NCBI GenBank assembly: GCA_002410325.1
Contig: DHRK01000055.1
Coordinates: 474 to 64,473 of the forward strand
Reading direction: 5' to 3'
Length of the DNA: 64,000 bases
Source of the DNA: Syntrophomonas sp. UBA5314
Lineage (GTDB): Bacteria > Bacillota > Syntrophomonadia > Syntrophomonadales > Syntrophomonadaceae
Position 1 is the first letter of the stretch, and each line of letters begins with the position of its first letter. The notes beneath the pieces were generated by a model. It had not been told where the DNA came from, searched no databases, and saw only the letters and a list, made by a program, of their open reading frames with translations. Of this stretch, positions 25,561-33,804 are shown one piece after another. Made by a program: the position numbers and the translations under genes.

Positions 25561-26856
25561 ATGGAAAGTCAGGGCGAATCATTTGACGCGCTTATTGTAG
25601 GGGGCGGGCTGGCAGGATTGGCGGCTGCCTACACCATGGCCGCGGAAGGCCTGGAGGTGCTCCTTTTAGAAAGGGGCGATTACTGCGGAGCCAAAAACGT
25701 GACCGGAGGGCGGATTTATATAAACCCGGTCCGGGAGCTTTTTCCGGAACTGTGGAAGAAAGCTCCTCTGGAAAGGCCTATAGTCCATGAAGAGGTCTGC
25801 CTGATGGGGCGGAAGAGTTCGATAACCATGAGATATGACGGGGCGGAATTAAAAGCAGAACCCTATCAGAGCTACAGCCTATTGCGGGGGAAATTTGACA
25901 AATGGCTGGCCAGAGAGGCCGAGCGAAAAGGCGCCATGATCGTCACCAAGAGCCGGGTGGACGCTCTCATTATAGAAGACGGCCGGGTAAAGGGAGTAAT
26001 GGCCGGGGGTGAGGAGCTGCGGGCCGACGTGGTTGTTGCCGCGGACGGCGTGTTGTCATTTACCGCCCGCCAGGCCGGGCTGCAAAAACCAATTGATTCG
26101 AAGAATTACGCGCTGGGTTTTAAAGAAATCATTGAACTCGATCCGGAGATCATTGAGGACCGTTTTAATCTCAACGGAAATGAGGGAGCGGCCCGCTTAT
26201 TTATGGGAGATGCAACTGCCGGCAAATTCGGCGGCGGGTTTATATATACCAACCAGTCCAGTTTAAGCCTGGGGATGGTGGTGGGGGTTGATGCCCTCAC
26301 TGAAAATCCTGACATAAAAGCCCCGGACCTGTTGGACAGGTTTAGAGAGAGACCGGAGCTGGCCCGCCTGATAAAGGGAGGAGAAACGGTTGAATACTCC
26401 GCCCACCTGATACCCGAAGGCGGATTCAAAGCCATGGGGGAACTATGGGGCGACGGAATACTGGTGGCGGGTGATGCCGCCGGCTTCTCAATGAATATCG
26501 GAGTCACCGTGCGGGGTATGGAGTATGCTCTGGCCAGCGGCTATTATGCCGCCCGGGCGGTTATACAGGCCAAACAGAAAAATGATTTTACCCGGGCCGG
26601 CCTGGCCATATATGCCGACCTTCTAAACGAGAGTTTTGTAATGAAAGATTTCATCAACTTTAAAGAGTCCCTGGAGGTGCTGGATTATCCCCGGCTTTTT
26701 AAGCATTACCCGGAATTGGCCGGCAGCATCATGAAAGATCTATATCAAGTGCCGGATGGGCCTAAAGATAAAATCTATGCAACTTTGAAGAAATATCTCA
26801 CCATGAGTGAAATCGGGGGTCTGCTAAAGCTGGGGAGGAGGATGATGAAGATATGA
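25561..26856 (+). CDS. fixC: FixC-type ETF:quinone oxidoreductase flavoprotein
   Basis: About 431 residues with an N-terminal FAD fold (DALIVGGGLAGLAAAY), a GAKNVTGGRIY signature and a second FAD contact GILVAGDAAGFSMN. It belongs to the FixC / ETF-QO family that joins electron-bifurcating ETF to the quinone pool. In FixABCX complexes FixC carries the low-energy branch to quinone. ATG 25561 follows GAGG by nine bases; a TTG three codons earlier is possible. It overlaps FixX by four bases (ATGA). With FixX and EtfBA downstream it forms a full FixCXAB set. Confidence 0.92.
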   Translation: MESQGESFDALIVGGGLAGLAAAYTMAAEGLEVLLLERGDYCGAKNVTGGRIYINPVRELFPELWKKAPLERPIVHEEVCLMGRKSSITMRYDGAELKAEPYQSYSLLRGKFDKWLAREAERKGAMIVTKSRVDALIIEDGRVKGVMAGGEELRADVVVAADGVLSFTARQAGLQKPIDSKNYALGFKEIIELDPEIIEDRFNLNGNEGAARLFMGDATAGKFGGGFIYTNQSSLSLGMVVGVDALTENPDIKAPDLLDRFRERPELARLIKGGETVEYSAHLIPEGGFKAMGELWGDGILVAGDAAGFSMNIGVTVRGMEYALASGYYAARAVIQAKQKNDFTRAGLAIYADLLNESFVMKDFINFKESLEVLDYPRLFKHYPELAGSIMKDLYQVPDGPKDKIYATLKKYLTMSEIGGLLKLGRRMMKI

Positions 26857-27137
26857 GTGAGGCGATGGGTTTGAAGGGAAAGCTGGGTCTGAATGTGTTT
26901 AAAGAAGATAAGGCCTTCCACATCAGCATTAAAAATGGGTGTGAAAAGGATGCCCGGTTAAAAAAAGCCATCTATGCCTGCCCGGCCGGTTTGTACAGTG
27001 AGAATGAAAACGGGGAGGTAGTCTTGAGCGGCGACGGCTGCCTGGAATGCGGCAACTGTTTTGTGGCCTGCGGTTCCGAGGTGCTGGAATGGCGGTATCC
27101 CTCCGGCGGTTCCGGTGTACAGTTTCGTTTTGGATAG
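26853..27137 (+). CDS. fixX: FixX-type ferredoxin-like protein
   Basis: A 94-residue ferredoxin-like partner of FixC. Cysteine ligands are seen in ACPAGLY and in GCLECGNCFVACG, and the ending WRYPSGGSGVQFRFG is the family's C-terminal signature. It would bind a [4Fe-4S] cluster and pass electrons between FixC and quinone. It starts inside the fixC stop (ATGA overlap), so the two are translationally coupled. Confidence 0.92.
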   Translation: MSEAMGLKGKLGLNVFKEDKAFHISIKNGCEKDARLKKAIYACPAGLYSENENGEVVLSGDGCLECGNCFVACGSEVLEWRYPSGGSGVQFRFG

Positions 27138-27198
27138 GATTTTCATTCGTTCACGGGCGTCAGACGATAGCCCGGTTTAACAAAGGAAGTGATATTTA

Positions 27199-27942
27199 AT
27201 GAATATTGTAGTGGCTATGAAACAGATCCCGGATTTGAGACAGATACGCATCCGCAACGGTCAGCCCGTTTTAGAGGACGTACCTCTGACTTTTGGAAAC
27301 ATCGATAAAAACGCATTGGAGGCGGGCGTGCAATTAAAAGAAGCCCTGGGGGGCAAAGTCATGGTCGTCGCGGTGGGCGGCGAGGCCCTGGAAGACACCA
27401 TTAAAGAAGCCCTGGCGGCCGGTGCCGATGAAGCCTACCTGGTCCTGGACGACGGGCTGGAGAATAGCGACAGCGCCCGCAGCGCCGACCTTATTGCCCG
27501 CGTAATTAAAGGGCTCGAAAATGTCGATCTCGTCCTTTTGGGAGAAGGCAGCGGCGACAATTATTCCGGTCAGGTGGGTTCCCGGGTGGCCGGTATACTG
27601 GACCTGCCCCAGGCGTCTTACGCCAGGAGCATTGAAGTGAATGGCCATAAAGCCACGGTGGTTCGCTCGCTGGAAGACTGCGAGGAAGTGCTGGAGATAG
27701 AACTGCCCCTGGTATTGAGCGTACTGGCCGATATAAATGAGCCGCGCCTTCCTTCGGTAAGTCAGATTTTGAAAGCCGGTCGAAAGCCCAAAGAAATTCT
27801 TGAGATGGAAGTACCAAATGGCGTGCTGGTAAAGACCCTCAGCAACCAGGCGCCCCGGATGCAGCGCAAACAGAGCACTGTTCAGAGTGTCGGTGAATTG
27901 ATTCAGGCTTTGGCAGGCGAAGGATTTACGGGGGTGAAATAA
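27199..27942 (+). CDS. fixA: Electron transfer flavoprotein beta subunit (FixA/EtfB)
   Basis: A 247-residue ETF beta subunit. The N-terminus MNIVVAMKQIPDLRQIRI, the GADEAYLV segment, LLGEGSGDNYSGQVGSRVAG and the ARSIEVNGHKATVVRSLE stretch are typical. With FixB it binds FAD; in bifurcating ETFs the beta subunit carries the bifurcating flavin and oxidises NADH while reducing ferredoxin and FixC. Whether this one bifurcates is inferred from the FixCX neighbours. It lies 61 bases after fixX and ends two bases before EtfA. Confidence 0.93.
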   Translation: MNIVVAMKQIPDLRQIRIRNGQPVLEDVPLTFGNIDKNALEAGVQLKEALGGKVMVVAVGGEALEDTIKEALAAGADEAYLVLDDGLENSDSARSADLIARVIKGLENVDLVLLGEGSGDNYSGQVGSRVAGILDLPQASYARSIEVNGHKATVVRSLEDCEEVLEIELPLVLSVLADINEPRLPSVSQILKAGRKPKEILEMEVPNGVLVKTLSNQAPRMQRKQSTVQSVGELIQALAGEGFTGVK

Positions 27943-27943
27943 A

Positions 27944-28879
27944 ATGGCAGGAATTCTTGTATATAGTAACAAGAGCACTTTAGCCCTGGAATTGTTAAAT
28001 GCCGCCGCCGGTTTGGCCCAGACCGATAGCCGGAGGGTAAAAGCGCTCAGCATCAACAACAACGGACAGGCTGCCCAATTAGCGGCGCGGGGGGCCGAAG
28101 TCCTGGCGCTTGAAGACCCGGCCCTCAACCCGGCGGACCCCGCTGTCATGGCTCGGGCTATTGGGCAGGTGGCCGCTCAAGTGGAGGCTCGTATCATTCT
28201 GCTATCTTCCGATAGACGAGGCAAGGAACTGGCCGGGAGACTGGCTCAGATCTGGGGTGCCGGCTGCCTGACCGATGTAAAAAGTCTGAAGAGTGAAAAC
28301 GGTGCCCTCTTATGCATCAGAAATGTCCTGGGCGGGGCCACGGTTGCCACCCAGCAGATTGTGAGCGACCGACAGGTAATAGCCATATCTCCCGGTGCCT
28401 TTGCCGCGGCGGGTGAACGGACCGGGGGAACAGTCCGCCCGGCTGTTGTTGAGGTAAAGCCATCGGCTCTGAAACTGCTTGAGGTCCGGGAAAAGGCTGG
28501 AGACAGCGTGGACATTGAGGCGGCCGACATCCTGGTGGTGGTAGGCCAGGGGGTGGAAAACCGGCAGGATCTGCCCCTGATTCAAGAAATAGCCAAAGCT
28601 CTGGGAGCCGAGGTAGCCTGCTCCAAACCGGTGGCCAGCGACAAGAAATGGCTGGGTGAGGAAAGAATCGTGGGCCTGTCGGGCAAAATATGCAAGCCGC
28701 AGCTGGCTGTTATACTGGGTGTTTCGGGGCAGGTTCAATTTACCGTGGGAATCCGGGAGGCGGGTACCATAGTATCGATAAACAGTGACGAAAAGGCTTT
28801 TATGAACAGCATGGCGGATTATGTTCTGGTAGCCGATCTAAAAGATATCATTCCGGAGCTGGCCAAACAACTGGCGTAA
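27944..28879 (+). CDS. fixB: Electron transfer flavoprotein alpha subunit (FixB/EtfA)
   Basis: A 311-residue ETF alpha subunit. The C-terminal FAD domain shows VVVGQGVENRQDL, ACSKPVASDKKW, and VSGQVQFTVGIREAGTIVSINSD, where many ETFs have QHLAG instead of QFTVG. MADYVLVADLKDIIPEL ends the domain normally. It transfers electrons between acyl-CoA dehydrogenases and FixCX or NADH/ferredoxin. Translation starts two bases after fixA with GGGGGTGA upstream. Confidence 0.93.
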   Translation: MAGILVYSNKSTLALELLNAAAGLAQTDSRRVKALSINNNGQAAQLAARGAEVLALEDPALNPADPAVMARAIGQVAAQVEARIILLSSDRRGKELAGRLAQIWGAGCLTDVKSLKSENGALLCIRNVLGGATVATQQIVSDRQVIAISPGAFAAAGERTGGTVRPAVVEVKPSALKLLEVREKAGDSVDIEAADILVVVGQGVENRQDLPLIQEIAKALGAEVACSKPVASDKKWLGEERIVGLSGKICKPQLAVILGVSGQVQFTVGIREAGTIVSINSDEKAFMNSMADYVLVADLKDIIPELAKQLA

Positions 28880-28913
28880 TGGATTTGAGGATTAGAATAT
28901 AAGGATGGTTCAA

Positions 28914-29231
28914 ATGGATATTCGGGTTAGCAAACATGCCATAAAGAGATATAGAGAGCGCTTGTTCGATTACAGCTCTCCGGCTGACAAAATAAGAAAA
29001 ATATTAAAGGAGATCGCTTTGCAGGGCAAACGGGTGGCGTCCAAACCGGCCGCCAGCACAGACGATTGCTTTGAAGTGACGTATAAAGGGATTTCCATCG
29101 TTTTAGCACAAAAGGAAGACCAGTGCATCGTGATAACCTGCCTGGGAGAACCGGCTTACCGTAAGTGGATTAAAAATCAGGAGCAGAATGTAATCTATGG
29201 ACGGCTCCGCCACGAACCGATGGCTGTGTAA
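28914..29231 (+). CDS. Small HAIKRYRER-motif protein, unknown function
   Basis: About 105 basic residues, no family recognised with certainty. It starts MDIRVSKHAIKRYRERLF and includes a central cysteine-containing strand pair and VITCLGEPAYRKWIKNQ. A paralog lies at 62978-63292 with the same HAIKRYRER(L/F)FDYSS start and ITCLGN.YRKW.K end. Choosing ATG 28914 (AAGGATGG upstream) makes the two N-termini align; 28905 is an alternative. The compact alpha-beta look and basic surface recall DUF4258/RelE-like folds, but no antitoxin is near. Both copies close operons for acyl-CoA metabolism, suggesting a regulatory or RNA-related role; this is speculation. Confidence 0.75.
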   Translation: MDIRVSKHAIKRYRERLFDYSSPADKIRKILKEIALQGKRVASKPAASTDDCFEVTYKGISIVLAQKEDQCIVITCLGEPAYRKWIKNQEQNVIYGRLRHEPMAV

Positions 29232-29256
29232 GCAGAAGGCTTTATTGACCATAGCG

Positions 29257-29286
29257 CCCGGGACCTTGCCAGCCGGCAGACCCGGG
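29257..29286 (+). terminator. Hairpin at the end of the Fix operon
   Basis: CCCGGG (29257-29262) pairs with CCCGGG (29281-29286), with an inner TGCC/GGCA stem. A GGTTTT follows at 29291. Likely terminator of the 20.3-29.2 kb operon, moderately supported. Confidence 0.4.
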
Positions 29287-29329
29287 GGCTGGTTTTCCAA
29301 TGGGAGCGGTTTAAGGAGCATGCTCTTTA

Positions 29330-30211
29330 CTATTCAACTCTCACTTGGTTGGTCAGGTAACCGATATTCTGAATATAGCATTCTACCACGTCCCGGTCTT
29401 GGAGCAATCGGGGAGGGTCGAAGCCTATCCCGACGCCGCTGGGCGTTCCCGTGCAGATGATGTCTCCCGGTTTTAAGGTCAAACCTTGAGAGAGGTCGTT
29501 AATGATATGAGGAATGTCAAAAATCATATTACCGGTGTTGGAATTCTGCCTCAATTCCCCATTTACCCGGCATTGAATATCCAGCTCCACCGGACTGGCA
29601 ATTTCATCTTTATAAACGATGCACGGCCCCATGGGGCAAAAACTGTCCAGGCTTTTCCCTTTAAACCATTGTGTATGATTGACCTGCAGATCCCGGGCGG
29701 TGACGTCGTTTACGATAGTGTACCCGAAGACATAATCCAGGGCTTCTTCAATTTTGATATTGCTTCCTTCTTTCCCGATGATTACCGCCAGCTCAACCTC
29801 ATAATCCACCTGCCGGGTGGCATGGGGGGAGAATACGAGGGGGTCTCCATGGGCAATGGCCGGAGCGGCAAGCTTGGTAAAGTATATGGGGACTTCGGGG
29901 ATGCCCGAGTCTGATATCCGGGTTGCGCCTATCTCCCGGGCATGCTCCTTATAATTTTTACCCAGGCAAAAAACATTTCTTCCCGGGTAGGGAATGGGGG
30001 CCAGAAGTTTAATCGCAGCCAGGGGCAGCATGTAAGCTGTAGAATTAGCCAGGCAGGCTATTTTCCTGGCTAAATCGGGGGTCATTTTTGCAATCAGTTC
30101 AAGCATTGAGCCAACCTTTAAGCCCGTCCTGCTATCGAAGGGCAAGACTCTATCTTCCAGAACCAGGCCGCAGTATGATTGGCAACGGTATTCATAGCTT
30201 ATGAATCTCAT
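29330..30211 (-). CDS. Fumarylacetoacetate hydrolase family protein
   Basis: A 293-residue protein of the FAH superfamily, metal-dependent hydrolases or decarboxylases that act on beta-keto acids and their derivatives. Typical segments are NVFCLGKNYKEHAREI, VDYEVELAVIIGKEG (Glu metal ligands), VFGYTIVNDVTARDLQ (Asp ligand), KSLDSFCPMGPCIV and PGDIICTGTPSGVG. The N-terminal 70 residues form the usual small domain. ATG 30211 has GGAGG upstream; the frame extends to 30238. It is transcribed against the Fix operon and stands alone. The substrate is not identifiable. Confidence 0.9.
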   Translation of the reverse strand: MRFISYEYRCQSYCGLVLEDRVLPFDSRTGLKVGSMLELIAKMTPDLARKIACLANSTAYMLPLAAIKLLAPIPYPGRNVFCLGKNYKEHAREIGATRISDSGIPEVPIYFTKLAAPAIAHGDPLVFSPHATRQVDYEVELAVIIGKEGSNIKIEEALDYVFGYTIVNDVTARDLQVNHTQWFKGKSLDSFCPMGPCIVYKDEIASPVELDIQCRVNGELRQNSNTGNMIFDIPHIINDLSQGLTLKPGDIICTGTPSGVGIGFDPPRLLQDRDVVECYIQNIGYLTNQVRVE

Positions 30212-30390
30212 CGGTTGGTTCCTCCACTGTGCTTCCATAATTGACCTTAGTATAATACACTCTGCCTCCTTTTTAACAGTTTAAGCTTTTTCGCTTCTCT
30301 CTGGCAGCAAACTTAGTCCATTGCTATAAATAGTAAGAGTTGCTAGACTATGGTTATGACAAATCGCTGTAGTAATGAGGAGATTATTAA

Positions 30391-31164
30391 ATGCTGTTAG
30401 CTCCTTTTACCGATATCGATGAGCTCGTTGCGTTTCTGAAAAGAGATTACGCCAACAACCTGTATTTCTTCACTTACCTGGACGGGAGTTCAATTGTCAA
30501 ACCGGAAAACCGGATCCTGGTCGGGAAGGATGGCGGGGAAATCGTTACAGCCGTCTTGATGACTCCGGTGCACTGCTCTATTTCTTCACTCGATACAGCC
30601 TATATCGAACAGGCAGCTGACCAAATACCTCCTTTAAACAGCCTCCATGTAGTGGGAAGAAGCGACTATGTGGAAAGACTTCTGTCTATGGGCGAGGGAC
30701 CGGAGCGTGATCCACATGAGTATACCCTCTGCCAACTGCAGGCCGAAATAGGCGCTTATGTTGCGAGGCAGCCGAGCCTTCGGGCTTCCCATGCCCAGTT
30801 GCGAGAGTTGGCTAAATTCTACGACAACAATGATATGTTATATGATGCAAAAAGCCGGCTGCCCGGCATTTTGAATTGGGGAAGAGTCCATTATGCTCGC
30901 TGCAACGGTAAAATAGTATCCTGCGCCCTTACCACCACCGAAACGGAAGATGCCGCTATGATAGGAGCGGTCTTTACCGAACCGAAGCACAGAAAACAGG
31001 GATATGCCAGCGCATGCGTAAGGGGACTTTGCCAGGGGCTCGTTGAAGAAAACAAGACTCCTTACCTGTTTTACAAAACCGAGGATCGGTTTTTAAAAGG
31101 CTTCTATGAGGCTCTGGGGTTTAAGAAAATCGGAGACTGGATTTTAGCTACCCTAAGCCACTGA
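30391..31164 (+). CDS. GNAT-family acetyltransferase
   Basis: A 257-residue protein with a C-terminal GNAT domain: MIGAVFTEPKHRKQGYASACVRGL carries the acetyl-CoA loop (R/K-x-x-G-Y-A), followed by LFYKTEDRFLKGFYEALGFKKIGDW, the usual beta-bulge and last helix. The N-terminal half (about 130 residues) is a divergent GNAT-like or ligand domain. Monocistronic, with GAGGAG upstream. The 300 bases that follow hold no gene, only a sigma-54 promoter near the end. Substrate unknown. Confidence 0.85.
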   Translation: MLLAPFTDIDELVAFLKRDYANNLYFFTYLDGSSIVKPENRILVGKDGGEIVTAVLMTPVHCSISSLDTAYIEQAADQIPPLNSLHVVGRSDYVERLLSMGEGPERDPHEYTLCQLQAEIGAYVARQPSLRASHAQLRELAKFYDNNDMLYDAKSRLPGILNWGRVHYARCNGKIVSCALTTTETEDAAMIGAVFTEPKHRKQGYASACVRGLCQGLVEENKTPYLFYKTEDRFLKGFYEALGFKKIGDWILATLSH

Positions 31165-31398
31165 TTTTGCCCTCTGGCTTTTTTCCCGTGCCCTCCCTTC
31201 CTTTATCACCTACCCAGTGGACAAAACGCGAATCGTTTGGCAGTTTTGCGAAAATCACCCAAGGGGCCTGAAAATAGGACATTTGATCCAATCGGTGCTG
31301 CGCTTAAATAGCGATGAAGCACCCAAGACTGATGAGCTTAAGAATGAAAAGCGGCTGTAATCCCCCTCAAAAGGCCTCTTCCCCTCGCGAATCTTTTC

Positions 31399-31413
31399 TG
31401 GCACGCTGCTTGC
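31399..31413 (+). promoter_or_regulatory. Sigma-54 promoter of the second acyl-CoA operon
   Basis: TGGCACGCTGCTTGC is an exact match to TGGCAC-N5-TTGC. It lies 55 bases before the truncated CoA-transferase. Upstream, imperfect repeats around AAAACGCGAATCGTTT and TTTTGCGAAAA (31213-31255) may be activator sites. Confidence 0.88.
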
Positions 31414-31468
31414 AATCTAAATTTAAACAGAGTATCCAGGAAAACTCGCTTGAGAGGTGAAATAAATT

Positions 31469-32026
31469 ATGAGGCCTTACGAGTGGAGTGACTATATCAG
31501 GGAGTATTCTGAAAAGCTCTGCTTTGCTGATGAGGCTGTCCGGCTGGTGTCCTCGGGCAACATAATCCGCTATGTTTTGGGAGGGGAAAACTATCTGGAC
31601 CGGGCTCTGGCGCAAAGAAAGAATGAGCTGAAGAATATCATCGTTTACACCCAGAGCCCCTATGATCAATATTGCATTCAAAAAGCCGATTCTACGGGAA
31701 GGCATTTTACACTTAAAAACGCTCCTCTGGATTTGAAGCAAAAAGAACCGGAAAAATCAAATGGCCGAAACCAAGAAAAAATAAAGGGGTTTATCGTTAT
31801 GGCGGCGGTGAGCCCTATGGATGAATGCGGCTATTTCTGGTTTATCCCCGATGAACCCTTCAAATACCAGGCCGAAATCGACCGGGCCCAGTATGTCATT
31901 GTAGAGATCAACGAATTCATACCCAGCAACGGCAACGTGGGTTCGGAATGCGTTCATATTTCCAATGTCCATTGCATTGTTCCGGGCCGCAATGCGCCGT
32001 TGATGCAGAAGCCATGTTGTGTTTGA
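31469..32026 (+). CDS. Truncated CoA-transferase-like protein (N-terminal domain only)
   Basis: A 185-residue protein that resembles only the N-terminal domain of the CoA-transferase at 20365. Shared features are the start region with SGNIIRYVLGGENYLDRALAQR, AAVSPMDECGYFWF matching TCPMDSHGNFNF, and QYVIVEINEFIPSNGN matching LIIVEVNEKNPYCMG. It stops before the domain with the catalytic glutamate, which is missing; no remainder is found in the 120 bases before the next gene. It has a good GAGAGGTG site and is first after a sigma-54 promoter. Either a deletion derivative or a domain kept for a non-catalytic use, such as binding an acyl-CoA. Confidence 0.7.
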   Translation: MRPYEWSDYIREYSEKLCFADEAVRLVSSGNIIRYVLGGENYLDRALAQRKNELKNIIVYTQSPYDQYCIQKADSTGRHFTLKNAPLDLKQKEPEKSNGRNQEKIKGFIVMAAVSPMDECGYFWFIPDEPFKYQAEIDRAQYVIVEINEFIPSNGNVGSECVHISNVHCIVPGRNAPLMQKPCCV

Positions 32027-32147
32027 TTGAGCAGCCTGCGACTGTAACATATTTTTGGCTTATCGATTCGAGGAGGTGATTGCGGGCCGGATTGGCTTGG
32101 CGAGGTCTTATTTCGAGCGATCTATAAATGAAGAAAGGAGTGTGGAC

Positions 32148-32939
32148 ATGTACATGGATTATCCGGGTGTGCTGCTGTACAAAGATTACGATGGTATTGC
32201 GACCGTCACCATCAACCGGCCCAAGTTCTTAAATGCCCTGGATATGGCCACGGTTGAAGAACTTTCGGAAGCAATTGATGTAGTGTCCACGGACCATGAA
32301 ATAAAGGCGGTTATTATAACCGGGTCCGGCGATACCTCTTTTGTGGTGGGGGGCGATATAAACTACTTAAAATCCATGACGGCCATGGAATCCAGAGAAT
32401 TTGGCCTTTTTGGCCAGGCGGTGCTGCGGAAAATCGAGTGTCTGCCTAAACCGGTGATTGCAGCCATCAACGGCTTTTGCCTGGGCGGGGGATGCGAACT
32501 GGCCATGGCCTGCGATTTCCGTATTGCCTCGGTAAAAGCCCGCTTCGGGCATCCGGAAGTAAACCTGGGGGTAACACCGGGCTTTGGAGGCACCCAGCGG
32601 CTGCCCCGGCTGGTGGGGATGGGGATGGCCAAGCAGCTGCTCTTCACCGGAGACATCATAGACGCCTACCAGGCCTTGCGTATAGGTCTGGTCAATGAGG
32701 TGGTGTCGGCCGGGGAGCTCTTAAGCTATGTCCGGGGTATAACCAGGAGGATTGTAAATAAAGGACCCATTGCGGTAGGCTTAACCAAGCGGGCGGTAAA
32801 TGAAGGCATGCAAAGCGACATAAACACGGCTATGACTATAGAAGCCGACATATTTGCACTTTGCTTTAGCACCAATGATCAAAAAGAAGGAATGACAGCC
32901 TTTTGCGAAAAAAGAACTCCGCAGTTTACTGGCAACTAA
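32148..32939 (+). CDS. Enoyl-CoA hydratase (crotonase family)
   Basis: A 263-residue crotonase-fold enzyme hydrating enoyl-CoA to 3-hydroxyacyl-CoA. Both catalytic glutamates are present, in GGGCELAMACDF and in FGHPEVNLGVTPGFGGTQRL. The oxyanion-hole segment is VVGGDINYL. Normal length. ATG 32148 with AGGAG seven bases upstream is chosen; the frame is open back to 32055, but that part does not look like the family. It is followed by SDR dehydrogenase and thiolase, giving the last three steps of a beta-oxidation turn. Confidence 0.92.
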   Translation: MYMDYPGVLLYKDYDGIATVTINRPKFLNALDMATVEELSEAIDVVSTDHEIKAVIITGSGDTSFVVGGDINYLKSMTAMESREFGLFGQAVLRKIECLPKPVIAAINGFCLGGGCELAMACDFRIASVKARFGHPEVNLGVTPGFGGTQRLPRLVGMGMAKQLLFTGDIIDAYQALRIGLVNEVVSAGELLSYVRGITRRIVNKGPIAVGLTKRAVNEGMQSDINTAMTIEADIFALCFSTNDQKEGMTAFCEKRTPQFTGN

Positions 32940-32952
32940 GGGGGAAGCAACC

Positions 32953-33720
32953 ATGAATATACTCGGCAAAACCGCTGTTATAAGCGGAGGAGCGTCCGGA
33001 CTGGGTGAAGCCGTGGCGCGAAGATTTATCAGGCTGGGAGCCAACCCGGTTATAGCTGACCTCAATGAAGAAAGGGGCCGGACCCTGGCCAGCGATCTGG
33101 GAAGCCGGGCGGCTTTTATAAAGACCGATATTACTTCATCGGACGAAGTGCAAAGGGCGATAGACTTTTCCCTAAAGCGATTCCGGCGGATCGACATCGT
33201 GGTCAATTGCGCCGGCATTCCGGCCCGCTCCAGGATAGCCACCCGTAAGGGCCCGCATGATCTGGCCGAATTTAAAAAAGTCATGGCCGTCAACCTGGTA
33301 GGGGTTTTTGATGTCATGCGTCTGGCCGCTTATGAAATGCTTAAAAATGAGCTGAATGACGAAGGGGGGAGAGGGGTTATTATCAACACCTCTTCGATAG
33401 CCGCCTTTGACGGACAGAGCGGGCAGGCTGCCTATGCGGCCAGCAAGGCTGCCCTGGTGGGAATGACCCTTCCCCTGGCCCGCGACCTGGCCGGGGACGG
33501 AATACGGGTACTGACTATTGCACCGGGATTGTTCGCCACCCCCATGATGGCCTCTCTTCCCGAACAGCTCCGGGGCGATCTGGCCAGGGCGGTGCCCTTC
33601 CCTTCCAAACTGGGGGATCCCGATGAATTCGCCATGCTGGTGCAGCAGCTGGTGGAAAATCCTATGCTAAACGGAGAAACTATTCGCCTGGACGGAGCGA
33701 TCCGAATGGCTCCGAAATAG
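32953..33720 (+). CDS. SDR 3-hydroxyacyl-CoA dehydrogenase (type II-like)
   Basis: A 255-residue short-chain dehydrogenase with the NAD-binding turn SGGASGLGEAVARRF, NCAGIPARS, and the catalytic Ser-Tyr-Lys set in NTSSIAAF and YAASKAAL. It resembles 17-beta-HSD10 / type II 3-hydroxyacyl-CoA dehydrogenases, in particular ending with FATPMMASLPEQ and ETIRLDGAIRM. In this operon it would oxidise 3-hydroxyacyl-CoA to 3-ketoacyl-CoA with NAD+. It lies 13 bases after the crotonase gene. Confidence 0.9.
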   Translation: MNILGKTAVISGGASGLGEAVARRFIRLGANPVIADLNEERGRTLASDLGSRAAFIKTDITSSDEVQRAIDFSLKRFRRIDIVVNCAGIPARSRIATRKGPHDLAEFKKVMAVNLVGVFDVMRLAAYEMLKNELNDEGGRGVIINTSSIAAFDGQSGQAAYAASKAALVGMTLPLARDLAGDGIRVLTIAPGLFATPMMASLPEQLRGDLARAVPFPSKLGDPDEFAMLVQQLVENPMLNGETIRLDGAIRMAPK

Positions 33721-33804
33721 GAACCGGCGAGATGCCTTAATCCTAAAACAGTGTGAAGCTTGTTCAAACGGGTTTGCCTGGCAGGCAGAACAGGGGGGGT
33801 AATG

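Noticed and set aside
32055..32147. N-terminal extension of the crotonase gene
   Set aside because: The extra 31 residues do not fit the family and the ATG at 32148 has a proper ribosome site.
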